Below are positions 1-7,766 of a DNA stretch of 37,373 bases, piece after piece. Both the position numbers and the translations under genes were made by a program. The stretch spans positions 1 through 37,373 of the forward strand of contig NZ_BDBR01000065.1 of assembly GCF_001613085.1 (NCBI RefSeq), in the 5' to 3' direction. Position 1 is the first letter of the stretch. Each line of letters opens with the position of its first letter. This DNA comes from Nocardia salmonicida NBRC 13393. Lineage in GTDB: Bacteria > Actinomycetota > Actinomycetes > Mycobacteriales > Mycobacteriaceae. The notes under the pieces are model-generated. The model made no database searches and was not told the origin of the DNA. It saw only the letters and a program-made list of their open reading frames with translations.

Positions 1-153
1 ACCGAGCGGGCCAAGCGCCGTTCGATGGCGATCAGGTGGTCCGACGAACCGCCCAGCGGGTGGGAGCTTTACAACCCGTTCCGGGTCGTGTGCTTCGGCA
101 CTTTGGGCAATGTGGCCGACTGGCTGACCGCGGCCGAGAGCACCCACCGATGA
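1..153 (+). CDS. C-terminal end of an unknown protein (partial)
   Basis: The frame is open from the first base and closes with TGA at 151-153, giving the last 50 residues of a protein whose start lies outside the window. The end is Trp-rich and hydrophobic (WSDEPPSGWELYNPF, then GTLGNVADWLTAAES) and uses G/C at most third positions, as a real coding frame here would. I do not recognise the family. A longer overlapping frame beginning at 36 was set aside because it runs into hmp on the other strand. The gene converges on hmp. Confidence 0.5.
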   Translation, partial: TERAKRRSMAIRWSDEPPSGWELYNPFRVVCFGTLGNVADWLTAAESTHR

Positions 154-194
154 TGACTCTCGGCTACGTCGAGCGATCCAATCAAGCATCGTCT

Positions 195-210
195 CCGGAC
201 ACGGGTCCGG
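195..210. terminator. short GC hairpin between converging genes
   Basis: CCGGAC, a four-base loop ACGG, then GTCCGG form a perfect 6-bp stem in the gap between the end of the first gene and the 3' end of hmp. There is no T-run, so it is only a weak candidate for a terminator serving both strands. Confidence 0.25.
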
Positions 211-282
211 CGGATTCTGTCCGAATGTCCGAGGCCGGGCTACCCGCTCTGCCGCCCCTTGTCGGTCGTGCGGATGGGCGGC

Positions 283-1505
283 TCACACGGTGGCAGTCGC
301 CCAGCTGTCGGGACCGAAGACCTCGTAATGGATGTTCTCGGGTGCCACGTCCTTGGCGAGCAGCACCTCACGCATGCCGAGCATGAACGGCAGAGGACCG
401 CACAGGTAGGCCCGGGTGCCGGGTGCGATGGTGATCTCACCGAGGTCGGCGCGGCCCTGCCGGAGGCCGTCTTCGGGGCGGCGGGCGCCGAGGTCCTCGT
501 ACCAGCGGTGCATGACCGCGAACGGCAGGCGTTCTACCAGTTCGGTGAGTTCGGCACGGTGAGCGTGATTGCTGGGTGAGCGGTCGGCGTGCAGCACCGA
601 GACCGGCCGCGTGTCATTGGTTTCGGCGAGGTGGCTGAGTATTCCCATCATCGGCGTGCAGCCGATACCGGCCGAGATCAGCAGCAACGGGGCGTCATCG
701 TCGTGAAGTACCAGGTCACCGAACGGGGTGGTGACGTTCAGCAGGTCGCCTTCGAAAACATTGTGGAACAGGAAGTTCGACACTTCGCCAGCCGGGACAA
801 CCGACTCGTTCGCCAGGATCCGGGCGTCCACGCGCTTGACGGTGATGCGCCAGTCATCGCGCGAGGGTGCAGAGGACAGACTGTACTGACGGATCTGCCG
901 TGCACCATCTTCGAGATGGACACCTACCGACAGATATTGTCCCGGGGCGAAGAAAGGCAGGGGTGCGCCGTCTGCCGAGGCAAGCACGAAGGAGACCGTA
1001 TCGGCCGACTCGTGGCGGCGGTCGCGAACACGCACCTGACGCCAGACATCGCCTACCGCGACACCTGCGGCGTGGTAAAGCCCGGTTTCCATCGAGATCA
1101 GTGTTTGCGCCATCAGCCAGTACACCTCGTCCCAGGCAGCAGCGACCTCGGGGGTGAGGGCGTCACCGAGCACCTCGGCGATGGCTTCGAACAGGTGCGT
1201 GTGCACGATCGCGTACTGTGCGGGCTCGATTCCCAGCGACGCGTGCTTGTTGGCAATTCTGGACAGGATCAGATCGACACGGGCCTGATCGGACTCCAAT
1301 TGAAGAGCCGCAAAGGCGGCGACGGCTCCGGCGAGCGCTTTCTGCTGGCCGCCTTGCTTCTGGTTTCCGCGGTTGAACAGGTCGCGTTCGAGTTCGGGGT
1401 GGGCAGCGAACATCTTGCGGTAGAACAGCGTTGTGATGTCTTCGATGGCGCGCCGACTACGGGCAGGGTCGCACGGATTATCTCGGTCGCAGTGGGCGAG
1501 AGCAT
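283..1505 (-). CDS. hmp: Flavohemoglobin Hmp (nitric oxide dioxygenase), frameshifted near its N-terminus
   Basis: Hmp oxidises NO to nitrate with O2 and NAD(P)H in the cytoplasm. The globin part contains the KHASLGIEP segment with the proximal haem His and HTHLFEAIAEVLG. The reductase part shows the FAD motif RQYSLSS, the NAD-binding GIGCTPMMG and the late CGPLPFM and YEVFGPDSW. The natural start is ATG at 1505 (MLSPTATEIIRATLPVVGA), one base past the nsrR stop. After VVGA the frame breaks: the rest (AIEDITTLFYRKMFAAHPEL) lies in the next frame, as if one G were missing from GCGGCC around 1447-1454. Restoring it gives about 407 residues, the usual Hmp length. Without it only an ORF from Met at 1413 (376 residues) remains, lacking the first globin helix and the distal Tyr region. 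This is either a true mutation or a sequencing error in a GC run. Confidence 0.9.
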
Positions 1506-1506
1506 G

Positions 1507-1980
1507 TCATTTTCCGATCGTTGAAGAAATGCGGGTGACTGCGCCGACCGGCTGGGGCAGGGCGAGCAGGATGGTTCCGGTGGGTGCCCGGGTGAGGTCT
1601 GCGATGGTGAGAGGGTCCAGTGACTCGAAGAAGGCTTCCTGGGCGTGGCGCAACGCCGAGCGCAGCAGGCAACCCGCCCGCAGCGGGCACGGATTGGCGC
1701 CGTCGCATTCGACCACTTCCGCGTCACCTTCGAGGCGGCGCGCGAGCCATCCCACCGAGGCGGTGTGCCCGAGTTCGGTGATGGCCAGGCCACCTCCACG
1801 TCCGCGTCGTGCATCGACGATGCCGAGTTCGGAGAGTCGGGTGATCACTTTCGTCGCATGTGCGTAGGACACCGACAGTTCGTCGGCGATGCTTCGGCTT
1901 CCGGGGCGTTCACCGTCGGCGGCCACAGCGAGCCGCATGACGATCCGCAGTCCGAGGTCGGTGAACCGAGTGAGCTGCAT
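1507..1980 (-). CDS. nsrR: Rrf2-family NO-sensing repressor NsrR
   Basis: The 157-residue protein starts with MQLTRFTDLGLRIVMRLA, the classic Rrf2 winged-helix opening, and has a recognition helix region around SIADELSVSYAHATKVITRL and the wing GRGGGL. Residues about 92-106 carry three Cys spaced C-x5-C-x5-C (ECDGANPCPLRAGC), the [4Fe-4S] ligand pattern of NsrR. In the family, NO destroys the cluster and releases the promoter. The stop is one base from the hmp start, so the two genes form a sensor-effector operon. No strong ribosome site is visible before the ATG. An A/T-rich stretch just upstream probably holds the promoter and autoregulatory operator. IscR is the alternative Rrf2 member, but the direct hmp linkage favours NsrR. 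Confidence 0.9.
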   Translation of the reverse strand: MQLTRFTDLGLRIVMRLAVAADGERPGSRSIADELSVSYAHATKVITRLSELGIVDARRGRGGGLAITELGHTASVGWLARRLEGDAEVVECDGANPCPLRAGCLLRSALRHAQEAFFESLDPLTIADLTRAPTGTILLALPQPVGAVTRISSTIGK

Positions 1981-1987
1981 AACCAGA

Positions 1988-2022
1988 CCGTACTTTAATT
2001 CGCAAATAGGATACTAATTTTG
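1988..2022 (-). promoter_or_regulatory. A/T-rich promoter/operator region of nsrR-hmp
   Basis: This short stretch before the nsrR ATG is much richer in A/T than its surroundings. On the minus strand it reads TTAGTATCCTATTTG then CGAATTAAAGTACGG. Arms such as AGTA..TTT and AA(T)TAAAGTAC give only a poor dyad. Position and composition suggest the operon promoter and an NsrR site, but no consensus site can be proved by eye. Confidence 0.4.
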
Positions 2023-2180
2023 TGACGGGTGTTACGCGCGGCTGGATGTGCGCACAGGTCAGGCGATCCGACGTCGCTACCGCCGTCAACGCACGATCAG
2101 CGTTAGCAGCCGACGGTGAGCGTCGGCCTCCGTTGGCCGGCGCCCATCGTCGCGCTTGGGCCACCTCGGGGTTGACGCCG

Positions 2181-2705
2181 TTACACGCCGCTCACACCGC
2201 CCGGCTGCCAGGTGTACTCATATTGGGGGACAGTGAATCCCGCCTCGAATGTGACGGTGCCGGAACCGGTTCGGTGCCAACCTCTGCTCTCGTAGAATTT
2301 GATGGCGGGGGTGTTCGCAGTGAGGACCTCCAGGTAGACCGGGCGGTCGGGGTAGGTGGCGGCCGACCAGGTCAGACCCGAGTCGATGAGGCCGGTGCCG
2401 ATACCGACGCCGTGCGCATCGGGGTGTGCGTGGAGGTTGTCGAGTAGGACTCTGCCGTGTCCGGTCGGACGGAAATAGGCGAACCCGACGACGGTTGAGT
2501 CTTCCTCGGCGACGAACACACCCGCCGTGACCGGCTCGGACAGCAGCGTGCGCCAGCGGGTGGCGTGATCCGCGTCGACCGGGCCGTCGAGGTACTTGTC
2601 AGGAAAGATGCCCGCGTAGGCGATGCGCCAACTGGCGGTATGGAGAGCGGCGATGGCCGCAGCGTCGGCGGAGCCACCTGTGCGAATCAGCATGCGGTCG
2701 AGCAT
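2181..2705 (-). CDS. GNAT-family N-acetyltransferase
   Basis: This 174-residue protein has the GNAT order: an N-terminal strand-helix (MLIRTGGSADAAAIAALH), SWRIAYAGIFPDKYLDG, a central VGFAYFRPTG, the acetyl-CoA motif A region NLHAHPDAHGVGIGTGLID (the GVGIGTG turn binds the pyrophosphate), and motif B NTPAIKFYESRGWHRTG. Members move an acetyl group from acetyl-CoA to an amine; the substrate here is unknown. The SWRxAYxG opening is common in small-molecule or antibiotic-type GNATs. A second Met four residues in (2693) could be the true start. It stands apart from its neighbours, with the DUF2798 gene 82 bases upstream on the same strand. Confidence 0.85.
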   Translation of the reverse strand: MLDRMLIRTGGSADAAAIAALHTASWRIAYAGIFPDKYLDGPVDADHATRWRTLLSEPVTAGVFVAEEDSTVVGFAYFRPTGHGRVLLDNLHAHPDAHGVGIGTGLIDSGLTWSAATYPDRPVYLEVLTANTPAIKFYESRGWHRTGSGTVTFEAGFTVPQYEYTWQPGGVSGV

Positions 2706-2787
2706 GGTCGAGGATCGCCGGGTTTGTCACACGGATAATTTCCGGGCGAGTGCTCGCCGCCATGGGTAGGTGACGGCCACTCGACGT

Positions 2788-3012
2788 TCATGGACGTGCT
2801 GGTCGGACCAGTAGCGCCGTGGGTCGGCGGACGATCGGCAGAACGAGTAGCGGGATAGGGAACGCGATCGGCCAGGAGCGCAGCCACAGGACGGCGTTCA
2901 CGCTGTCGCTCATGAGGGTGCTGATCAGCGAGACCAGACAGGTCATGAGCAGCGAAAGCCGCAGTGGCAGAACCACACCGGCGGCGCGGGCGCGAAGCTT
3001 GAAGGAAGACAT
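2788..3012 (-). CDS. DUF2798 small membrane protein
   Basis: About 74 residues with two hydrophobic segments: VVLPLRLSLLMTCLVSLIST and LRSWPIAFPIPLLVLPIVRR. The order (KLRARxAGVVLP, then SWPIAFPxxLLVLPxVRRxxALLV) matches the DUF2798 family, whose role is unknown. The start at 3012 is chosen because GGAG sits five bases ahead; a Met seven codons earlier (3033) lacks a ribosome site. It probably lies in the cytoplasmic membrane. Confidence 0.75.
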   Translation of the reverse strand: MSSFKLRARAAGVVLPLRLSLLMTCLVSLISTLMSDSVNAVLWLRSWPIAFPIPLLVLPIVRRPTALLVRPARP

Positions 3013-3033
3013 CGTTGCTCCGTAAACGGTCAT

Positions 3034-3411
3034 CAGGCAACGGCTCCACCGGGAAGTGGGCCGGAGCGTTGATTGACGTGAACGCTGACGGCATGTGAGA
3101 TCGCGATCTCGATGTTAAACACAGGCCAACGGCGAGCACATGGTCAACTCGTTCCTGCGGCCCCAGCGTGTGGGCTTCTGCGCGCCGGAGATGGATGCCG
3201 CACCCTCTGCCTGGTGCCGATAGCTTGATGCAAACAAGAACATGACCTGGTGCTCGTTCAGCCCCGCGCGAGGAGTCACAACGTTGCACAGCTCGGAGAC
3301 GCTGGGCTAGAGCTGGACTCGGTAGCGTGGTGGCGGAACCTCGAAGCTTTCGGCTGCAGGTGATCTCCGGCGATGACGGTGAGCTGAAGATCCACGAGAA
3401 AGGAATGCACG
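3034..3411. other. gap without a convincing gene
   Basis: The 378 bases between the divergent DUF2798 and cupin genes must hold both promoters. Frames read across the cupin gene on the minus strand have no family resemblance. GAAAGGAAT at the right edge is the cupin ribosome site. I see no clear palindrome. Confidence 0.4.
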
Positions 3412-3744
3412 ATGGAGAAGATGTCCTTGACAGCCTTGGCGCGCGAGCAACTCGAGCTTGCCGGCACCGCATCGAGTGGTCGAAGCGCGCGCACGATCTA
3501 CGGCGGTCATGAGCACGTTCTGCGCCAAACCTTGATCGCATTGGCGGCGGGACAACGTCTCGACGAGCACGAAAACCCGGGCGAGGCAACTGTTCACGTC
3601 CTACACGGACGGGTCCGGCTCACTGCAGGCCAGAACAGCTGGGAAGGTCGGTCTGGAGACCTGCTGACCGTGCCTAACATGCGCCATTCGCTGGAAGCCC
3701 TCGACGATGCGGCAGTGTTGCTGACCGTCGCGAAGCTGGGCTAG
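3412..3744 (+). CDS. Small single-domain cupin protein
   Basis: The 110-residue protein has a cupin barrel. After a polar N-terminus come RQTLIALAAGQRLDEHENPGE (cupin motif 1, with His and Glu but fewer His than a classic metal site), VHVLHGRVRLTAG, and motif 2 as GRSGDLLTVPNMRHSLEALDD. The ATVHVLHGRVRL signature is typical of small LuxR/AraC-associated cupins that bind a metal or small ligand. The activity cannot be named. AAAGGA precedes ATG 3412; a second Met three codons later is also possible. Confidence 0.8.
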   Translation: MEKMSLTALAREQLELAGTASSGRSARTIYGGHEHVLRQTLIALAAGQRLDEHENPGEATVHVLHGRVRLTAGQNSWEGRSGDLLTVPNMRHSLEALDDAAVLLTVAKLG

Positions 3745-4519
3745 GGGCCAAACACATCCTCTGTGGACGAGCTCCGCGATATTCGGCGTGGATGATGTTG
3801 GGCACGTGCGCGGTCGGACTCCGATCCGACGGACCAGCTCCTGGGTGTCCCACTGCCCGACATCAAGTTCAGTTCCTCACGGGACTCGACCTCGGGACGG
3901 GGACGGGGACGGGTTGCGCCGGCAGTTGCCGATCTGCCCTCGACACCACCCCGGCTCGTCGGCGTCCTTGATGCTTGGACGCAGTAGAACGGATCATCAA
4001 TGCGGTGGTGGCCGCGGAATGAAATCCAACGCGCGGATTCGGCCCCAGCCCTGTTCAACCCAAGCGCCTTGCCCCCGCAGTTGTCAATTTGTCGTAGCGG
4101 ACGTTGCCCTGCGACCCCGCCGCCGAGGACGGTGAACACGTGAAGGTAGCGAGCAGGGATCAACCTTGGCGACCCCGCGCTCGAGTCCGACGGAGCCCGG
4201 TCCGGGACGGGCGGTCGACATTCTTGGCTATGAATGCTCGACCGCATCACGAATGCGCCAATACCGCTGACGCAGAAGATGTTCGAATCCCATCCTGTAG
4301 CGAGGATAGTCACATCGACTGCGGTGATGTGACCATCGGTCCAGATCGCAATGCCGACGTCGAGAGATCGTGAACATCGACTGGAAGCGTCGTGAGCGCA
4401 GAGTGACGCTCGGTCGGATCGCGACCGGCCTGAATGGCAACGCCCGACCGGAAGTAGTTGACCGGGCGGGAGCTCACCGGTATCGGCGAACTGGTAGCGC
4501 CCATCGGGACTGCGGTGTG
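3745..4519. other. 775-base stretch with no recognisable gene
   Basis: Several frames are open here on the minus strand (for example 3741-4313) and the plus strand, but their translations are low in pattern, Arg/Ser/Pro-rich and match nothing I know. Base use is less biased than in neighbouring genes. The stretch may hold decayed coding DNA. Confidence 0.4.
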
Positions 4520-4831
4520 TCAGGCGGTGCAGACGAGGATCGCGCTGTGGATGACGGTGACGGTGAGCTCAGGAAACTGCTGGCTGATCAGCGCGGCGAT
4601 CGGGCGAATGTGGCGGTCGCGGCGGGCTACGACGGCCAGGGTGTGTGAGTCGATGATGTCGACGGTGGCGAGATCGTCCACGGTGGTGGCACGGACCGTG
4701 TCGTGAGGCAGCGTGGGGGCCGGCAGGGCGCACACCGTATTCCGCAGACGGGTGATCGCGCTGTGCGCAGCCCGTGGATTACGCCGGACCGCGGGGCGGT
4801 GGGTGGGGACAGGAGTTGTTGCGGTGGTCAT
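4520..4831 (-). CDS. Small conserved-looking protein of unknown function
   Basis: A 103-residue protein with a basic N-terminus (MTTATTPVPTHRPAVRRNPR) followed by a compact alpha/beta-like region (TVDDLATVDIIDSHTLAVVA, RDRHIRPIAALISQQFPEL, TVTVIHSAILVCTA). AAGGA lies seven bases before the ATG and third positions are G/C-biased, which supports a real gene. I do not recognise the family. It is divergent from the DUF2249-cupin gene, and the 27-bp palindrome at 4957-4983 lies in the shared 167-bp gap, so it may belong to the same regulon. Confidence 0.55.
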   Translation of the reverse strand: MTTATTPVPTHRPAVRRNPRAAHSAITRLRNTVCALPAPTLPHDTVRATTVDDLATVDIIDSHTLAVVARRDRHIRPIAALISQQFPELTVTVIHSAILVCTA

Positions 4832-4956
4832 CGCAGTCCTTCGTTCCTCTGAGCCTGCTGTTGATATCTGCTGATGCAGAGACCCGCGTCGCGCAGGTTG
4901 TGGTGGAGACGTGTGTCATATCCGATGCCGCTTGGCGGGTGAGTCCTACCGGTTTA

Positions 4957-4983
4957 GTTTATACAAGAGAGGGTTGTAAAAAC
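4957..4983. promoter_or_regulatory. imperfect 27-bp palindromic operator ahead of the DUF2249-cupin gene
   Basis: GTTTATACAAG, five bases AGAGG, then GTTGTAAAAAC. The arms match as an inverted repeat at 9 of 11 positions. The same sequence type stands before the ferredoxin operon at 8118-8144. It touches the strong ribosome site (AGGAGGAGGG, ATG at 4999), so a bound protein would sit just downstream of the promoter and act as a repressor. The COG2345-type regulator at 7068-7766 is the obvious candidate binder. Confidence 0.65.
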
Positions 4984-4998
4984 TAGGAGGAGGGTCAC

Positions 4999-5610
4999 AT
5001 GCCCGACGTGGATGCCGAGCTCGACGTGCGGAAATTGAGTAAGCCTGAGAAGCATCCAGCAATTTTTGTGCGGTTCGACGCGCTGGCGATCGGCGGCTCA
5101 TTCGTGCTGGTGAACAATCACTATCCGCGACATCTGCGCGAGGAGTTCAAGGTGGAGGTTCCCGGTGGGTACAGCTGGGAGGTGATCGAGGACGGGCCAC
5201 GGGTGTGGCGGGTGCGGATCGAGAAGCTGGCCTCGACAGCGTTGCCGCGAGTGTTGACCGACACCACTGTGTTGACGTCAGGGCAGCTGGATGCAACCGG
5301 TGCGGTGTGGACGTTGCCGATGCGCCGACGCGACCTGGATTCCAACATCATCCGTCTGGCCGCTCGGGAGCGCATCGATGCACATACCGGGCCCGATCTG
5401 GACGTCTTGATCCACGTGCTCGACGGCACCGGCACCTTGACCACCGAGATGGGCGAGATCGAATTGCCCCCCGGGGGCCTGGTGTGGCTACCGCGCCGGT
5501 CGCGGCGCGCGTTCACCGCAGGCCCGGACGGGCTGCGGTATCTAACGGTGCATCAGCGCCGTCAAGGGTTTGTGCTCGACCCGGTCAGCGCGTCTGAGCG
5601 CACGAACTGA
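4999..5610 (+). CDS. DUF2249-cupin two-domain protein
   Basis: The 203-residue protein has a DUF2249-like domain at about residues 1-78 (DVRKLSKPEKHPAIFVRFDA, FVLVNNHYPRHLREEF, WEVIEDGPRVWRVRIEK) and a C-terminal cupin at about 105-195 (RLAARERIDAHTGPDLDVLI, VLDGTGTLTTEMGEIELPPG, LVWLPRRSRRAFTAG). DUF2249 proteins are often found with hemerythrins, nitrite/NO reduction genes and NO-responsive regulators; a biochemical role is not settled. The cupin half keeps one His and a Glu-rich turn, so metal binding is uncertain. A strong AGGAGGAGGG fixes the start at 4999. The upstream palindrome, shared with the ferredoxin operon, implies joint control by a redox- or NO-sensing repressor. Confidence 0.85.
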   Translation: MPDVDAELDVRKLSKPEKHPAIFVRFDALAIGGSFVLVNNHYPRHLREEFKVEVPGGYSWEVIEDGPRVWRVRIEKLASTALPRVLTDTTVLTSGQLDATGAVWTLPMRRRDLDSNIIRLAARERIDAHTGPDLDVLIHVLDGTGTLTTEMGEIELPPGGLVWLPRRSRRAFTAGPDGLRYLTVHQRRQGFVLDPVSASERTN

Positions 5611-5625
5611 AGGCCCTGCCGTTCT

Positions 5626-5643
5626 ACGGTGGATGAACACCGT
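5626..5643 (+). terminator. weak hairpin after the DUF2249-cupin gene
   Basis: ACGGTG, loop GATGAA, CACCGT form a 6-bp perfect stem 16 bases past the stop codon. There is no T-run. The position fits a terminator before the convergent universal stress gene, but it is weak. Confidence 0.3.
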
Positions 5644-5865
5644 CAGAGACGAGCTGATGAAGTGGCGCCGGTCATGCCACTGCGATCGCATGGCGCGCGG
5701 TCTTGGCCAATTGGGCCGATCGTGTCGAAGCGTTCCGGGGAAGAACTGACGCCTTGGCGGGCAAGCTCTTTCGCGTACGTGAGCGAACCACACGTTCGGC
5801 GCGCCACCGCGGCGCCCGCGCGGCCGACTGCTGTGCCTCGTCGCGGTTGGCCGTGACCTACGGCT

Positions 5866-6393
5866 TCAGGGCACGACGGTGACCGGACACCGAGCTCGTG
5901 AGAGCAGCCGAGCCGAGATCGAGCCGATCTTGCGGTGCAGCCAGCTGCTCGTGCGGCCGACAACGAGGACGTCGGCGTTGTTATTGTCGGCCAGCCGCGC
6001 CAGCTGGGCCGCGGCGTCCCCGGTACGTACGGTAAACGACCAGGGCACCGCGACGTCATGGAGGATCTCGGTAGCCGAGTGGTGAGCCGCGGCGATTTGA
6101 TCGGCTTCGGACTCGAAGGGTATGTCGCCGAACATCGGCACGGTGCTAGTTAGATAGGTGGGGTTGGGCAGGGTGCTGATGTAGGCGACCAGCAGACCCG
6201 CGCGCATGCGGACAGCCGCGCCGACGGCGTAGGCGAGGGCGTGCTGGGAGGCCAGTGAGGTGTCGAAACCGACGACGATCAACGGGCCCTCCAAGCGCTC
6301 ACGGTCGTCGCGGTGGGCGTGCGGCTGCTCGATCGCGGCGTCGTGCCACCGATCGCCAGGATCGCCGTCTTGTTCGGGCCGGAATCTACTCAC
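5866..6393 (-). CDS. Universal stress protein (UspA fold), last gene of the ferredoxin operon
   Basis: One Usp domain spans about residues 36-175: GPLIVVGFDTSLASQHALAY (first strand with the nucleotide-binding Asp), AAVRMRAGLLVAYIS, LARLADNNNADVLVVGR, and the end KIGSISARLLSRARCPVTVV. The phosphate loop reads GRTSSWLHRKIGS, keeping the final GS but lacking the middle Gly of ATP-binding members. GTG at 6393 is preferred as the start because the upstream small gene ends at 6386 inside this codon context, giving an 8-base overlap and translational coupling; the alternative ATG at 6618 would bury the whole neighbouring gene. The context suggests a role in low-oxygen, NO or redox stress. Confidence 0.8.
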   Translation of the reverse strand: MSRFRPEQDGDPGDRWHDAAIEQPHAHRDDRERLEGPLIVVGFDTSLASQHALAYAVGAAVRMRAGLLVAYISTLPNPTYLTSTVPMFGDIPFESEADQIAAAHHSATEILHDVAVPWSFTVRTGDAAAQLARLADNNNADVLVVGRTSSWLHRKIGSISARLLSRARCPVTVVP

Positions 6394-6640
6394 CAGCAGC
6401 CTCGGCGGAGGTGTGCGCGGCGGTGGTGGAGTGGGCGAACGCTGCTTGGGCACACATTTCGGCGGTGACCCAGATGTCTTCCCTGCATTCGCATTTCCCT
6501 CCGATGCACTGGGTTTCGATGCCCAGTACCGAGGACGAAGCATCGCGGTATCTGTGCCGGTGCCGTCCTGATCGCCACGGAACCGCCGGGTGCAATATCG
6601 CACCGGGCGGCCTGACATAGGTCAGCGACGGGCAACTCAT
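6386..6640 (-). CDS. Small Cys-containing protein of unknown function
   Basis: An 84-residue reading frame starts at ATG 6640, overlapping the stop of the membrane-protein gene as ATGA, and ends inside the GTG start region of the stress-protein gene. The double overlap argues strongly that it is translated. The second half carries QCIGGKCECREDIWVTAEMC (Cys spaced C-x4-C-x1-C) and an Ala/His/Thr-rich tail. The first half is poor in pattern, so an internal start cannot be excluded. The Cys cluster next to a ferredoxin and a Cys-rich regulator hints at metal or Fe-S chemistry, but this is inference only. Confidence 0.5.
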   Translation of the reverse strand: MSCPSLTYVRPPGAILHPAVPWRSGRHRHRYRDASSSVLGIETQCIGGKCECREDIWVTAEMCAQAAFAHSTTAAHTSAEAAGE

Positions 6641-7071
6641 GACACGCCGTGGGCCAGCACTGCGATGCCACCGATCAGGAGCGCGATGACTTTGAGCACT
6701 TCCAATGCCACATAGGCGTAGTGGCTGTGGGAGCGGGGCACATCGCGACCGGCGAGCACGGCGTCGCTACGCCGGGTCAACCGCGGCCGGACCACCACCA
6801 ACTGTACGATCAGCGTCGCCATCGCCACCATCAACGCGACAACGGCGCCGACGGGAGGCGGGTCGAAGAGGATAGCGATGAGAATCGTTGCGGCGAAGAC
6901 GATCTCGATGGTGTTGAGGGCGCGAAAGACCAGCCGCCCGATACCGAGTCCCACTTGCAGGGTGAGTCCGGGTGCCCGAAACTTCAACGGTGCTTCCAGA
7001 AACGAGATGGCCAGCACCATGCCCAGCCAGCAGAACCCGAGCGCGGTGATGACAGCGCTGGTGGTGGTCAT
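6637..7071 (-). CDS. Four-helix integral membrane protein
   Basis: The 144-residue protein has four hydrophobic segments: AVITALGFCWLGMVLAISFL, FRALNTIEIVFAATILIAIL, VGAVVALMVAMATLIVQLVV and a last one near YAYVALEVLKVIALLIGGIA. The segment ISFLEAPLKFRAPG between helices 1 and 2 recalls DUF4149/TMEM205-like proteins, but I hold this loosely. The start at 7071 overlaps the regulator's stop as ATGA and places the first helix right after MTTTS; a longer frame from 7230 adds only Arg/Pro-rich sequence overlapping the regulator. It is third in the ferredoxin operon. Confidence 0.75.
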   Translation of the reverse strand: MTTTSAVITALGFCWLGMVLAISFLEAPLKFRAPGLTLQVGLGIGRLVFRALNTIEIVFAATILIAILFDPPPVGAVVALMVAMATLIVQLVVVRPRLTRRSDAVLAGRDVPRSHSHYAYVALEVLKVIALLIGGIAVLAHGVS

Positions 7072-7766
7072 GGCGTGGAGCCTGTCTGTGGTTGTGCGGG
7101 TGCATCGCCGGCGGGGGCGAGGTGGGCAAGGCACAGGTCCGGTGCGGCGAACGGCTCGAGCCGATCGACGGTGACCGGCGCCGAGCGGCCCTGCAGCACT
7201 CCCTGCATCAAGCCCAGATGCAACGGGCACACCACTGTCGCGTGACTGGCGGCCAGGTCCAGGAACGGGCAGTGCCGCAATCGGATCCGTGTCCGCGCGT
7301 CGTCGGTGTCGGGTTCGAACCCGAGGTCGTCGAGCATCCGCACCATGTCATCCACGGCCTGCTCCGCTGTTGCTGCGGGCGCCGTGGTCGAGGCTGCCAG
7401 GTCTTTGCCCCATGCCTGCCCTGCCCGCACTGCCCGCGCCGCGGGATCGGGTTCGGCGGCGAACTGTGCGGTGAGGATATCGGCGAGTAGCCGGTAGTTG
7501 CGTGGCCCGGCGGGGTCCATGCCGGGATGTGCCCGGAAGACCTGTGGCGGGCGCCCGGGGCCGATGCGCGGGCTTTCGACCCGTTCGGCCTGCCCCGCGG
7601 TGACCAATGCCTCGAGGTGAAACCGCACCGTGTTCGGGTGCACGTCCAGTCGCGCGGCGAGCTCGACGATGCTCAACGCCACCGGGGACGCCCGCAACAC
7701 CGCAAGGACCTCGCCGCGGCGCCCACCACCGGGCGAGTTCGGCGTAAGACCGGATGTGGGAGTCAT
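7068..7766 (-). CDS. COG2345-type winged-helix regulator with a Cys-rich sensor domain
   Basis: The 232-residue protein has an N-terminal winged helix (RRGEVLAVLRASPVALSIVE, LAARLDVHPNTVRFHLEALV, wing RIGPGRPPQVF) and a C-terminal sensor with HCPFLDLAASHATVVCPLH and a later LCLAHL. The Cys spacing is C-x13-C-x31-C with a nearby His. This resembles the Fe-S-binding end of SufR-type regulators in the ArsR-like COG2345 group, where cluster state is sensed. It overlaps the ferredoxin stop and the membrane-protein start by ATGA on both sides, so it lies inside the operon it probably controls through the palindrome at 8118-8144. A paralogue with nearly the same Cys spacing is at 16518-17240. Redox or NO sensing is inferred. 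Confidence 0.8.
   Translation of the reverse strand: MTPTSGLTPNSPGGGRRGEVLAVLRASPVALSIVELAARLDVHPNTVRFHLEALVTAGQAERVESPRIGPGRPPQVFRAHPGMDPAGPRNYRLLADILTAQFAAEPDPAARAVRAGQAWGKDLAASTTAPAATAEQAVDDMVRMLDDLGFEPDTDDARTRIRLRHCPFLDLAASHATVVCPLHLGLMQGVLQGRSAPVTVDRLEPFAAPDLCLAHLAPAGDAPAQPQTGSTP

Noticed and set aside
6394..6618. N-terminal extension of the universal stress protein to an ATG at 6618
   Set aside because: The extra 75 residues are low-complexity, and the extension would erase the coupled small gene at 6386-6640.
7072..7230. Upstream start for the four-helix membrane protein
   Set aside because: It overlaps the regulator gene by over 150 bases and adds an Arg/Pro-rich leader; ATGA coupling at 7071 is better.
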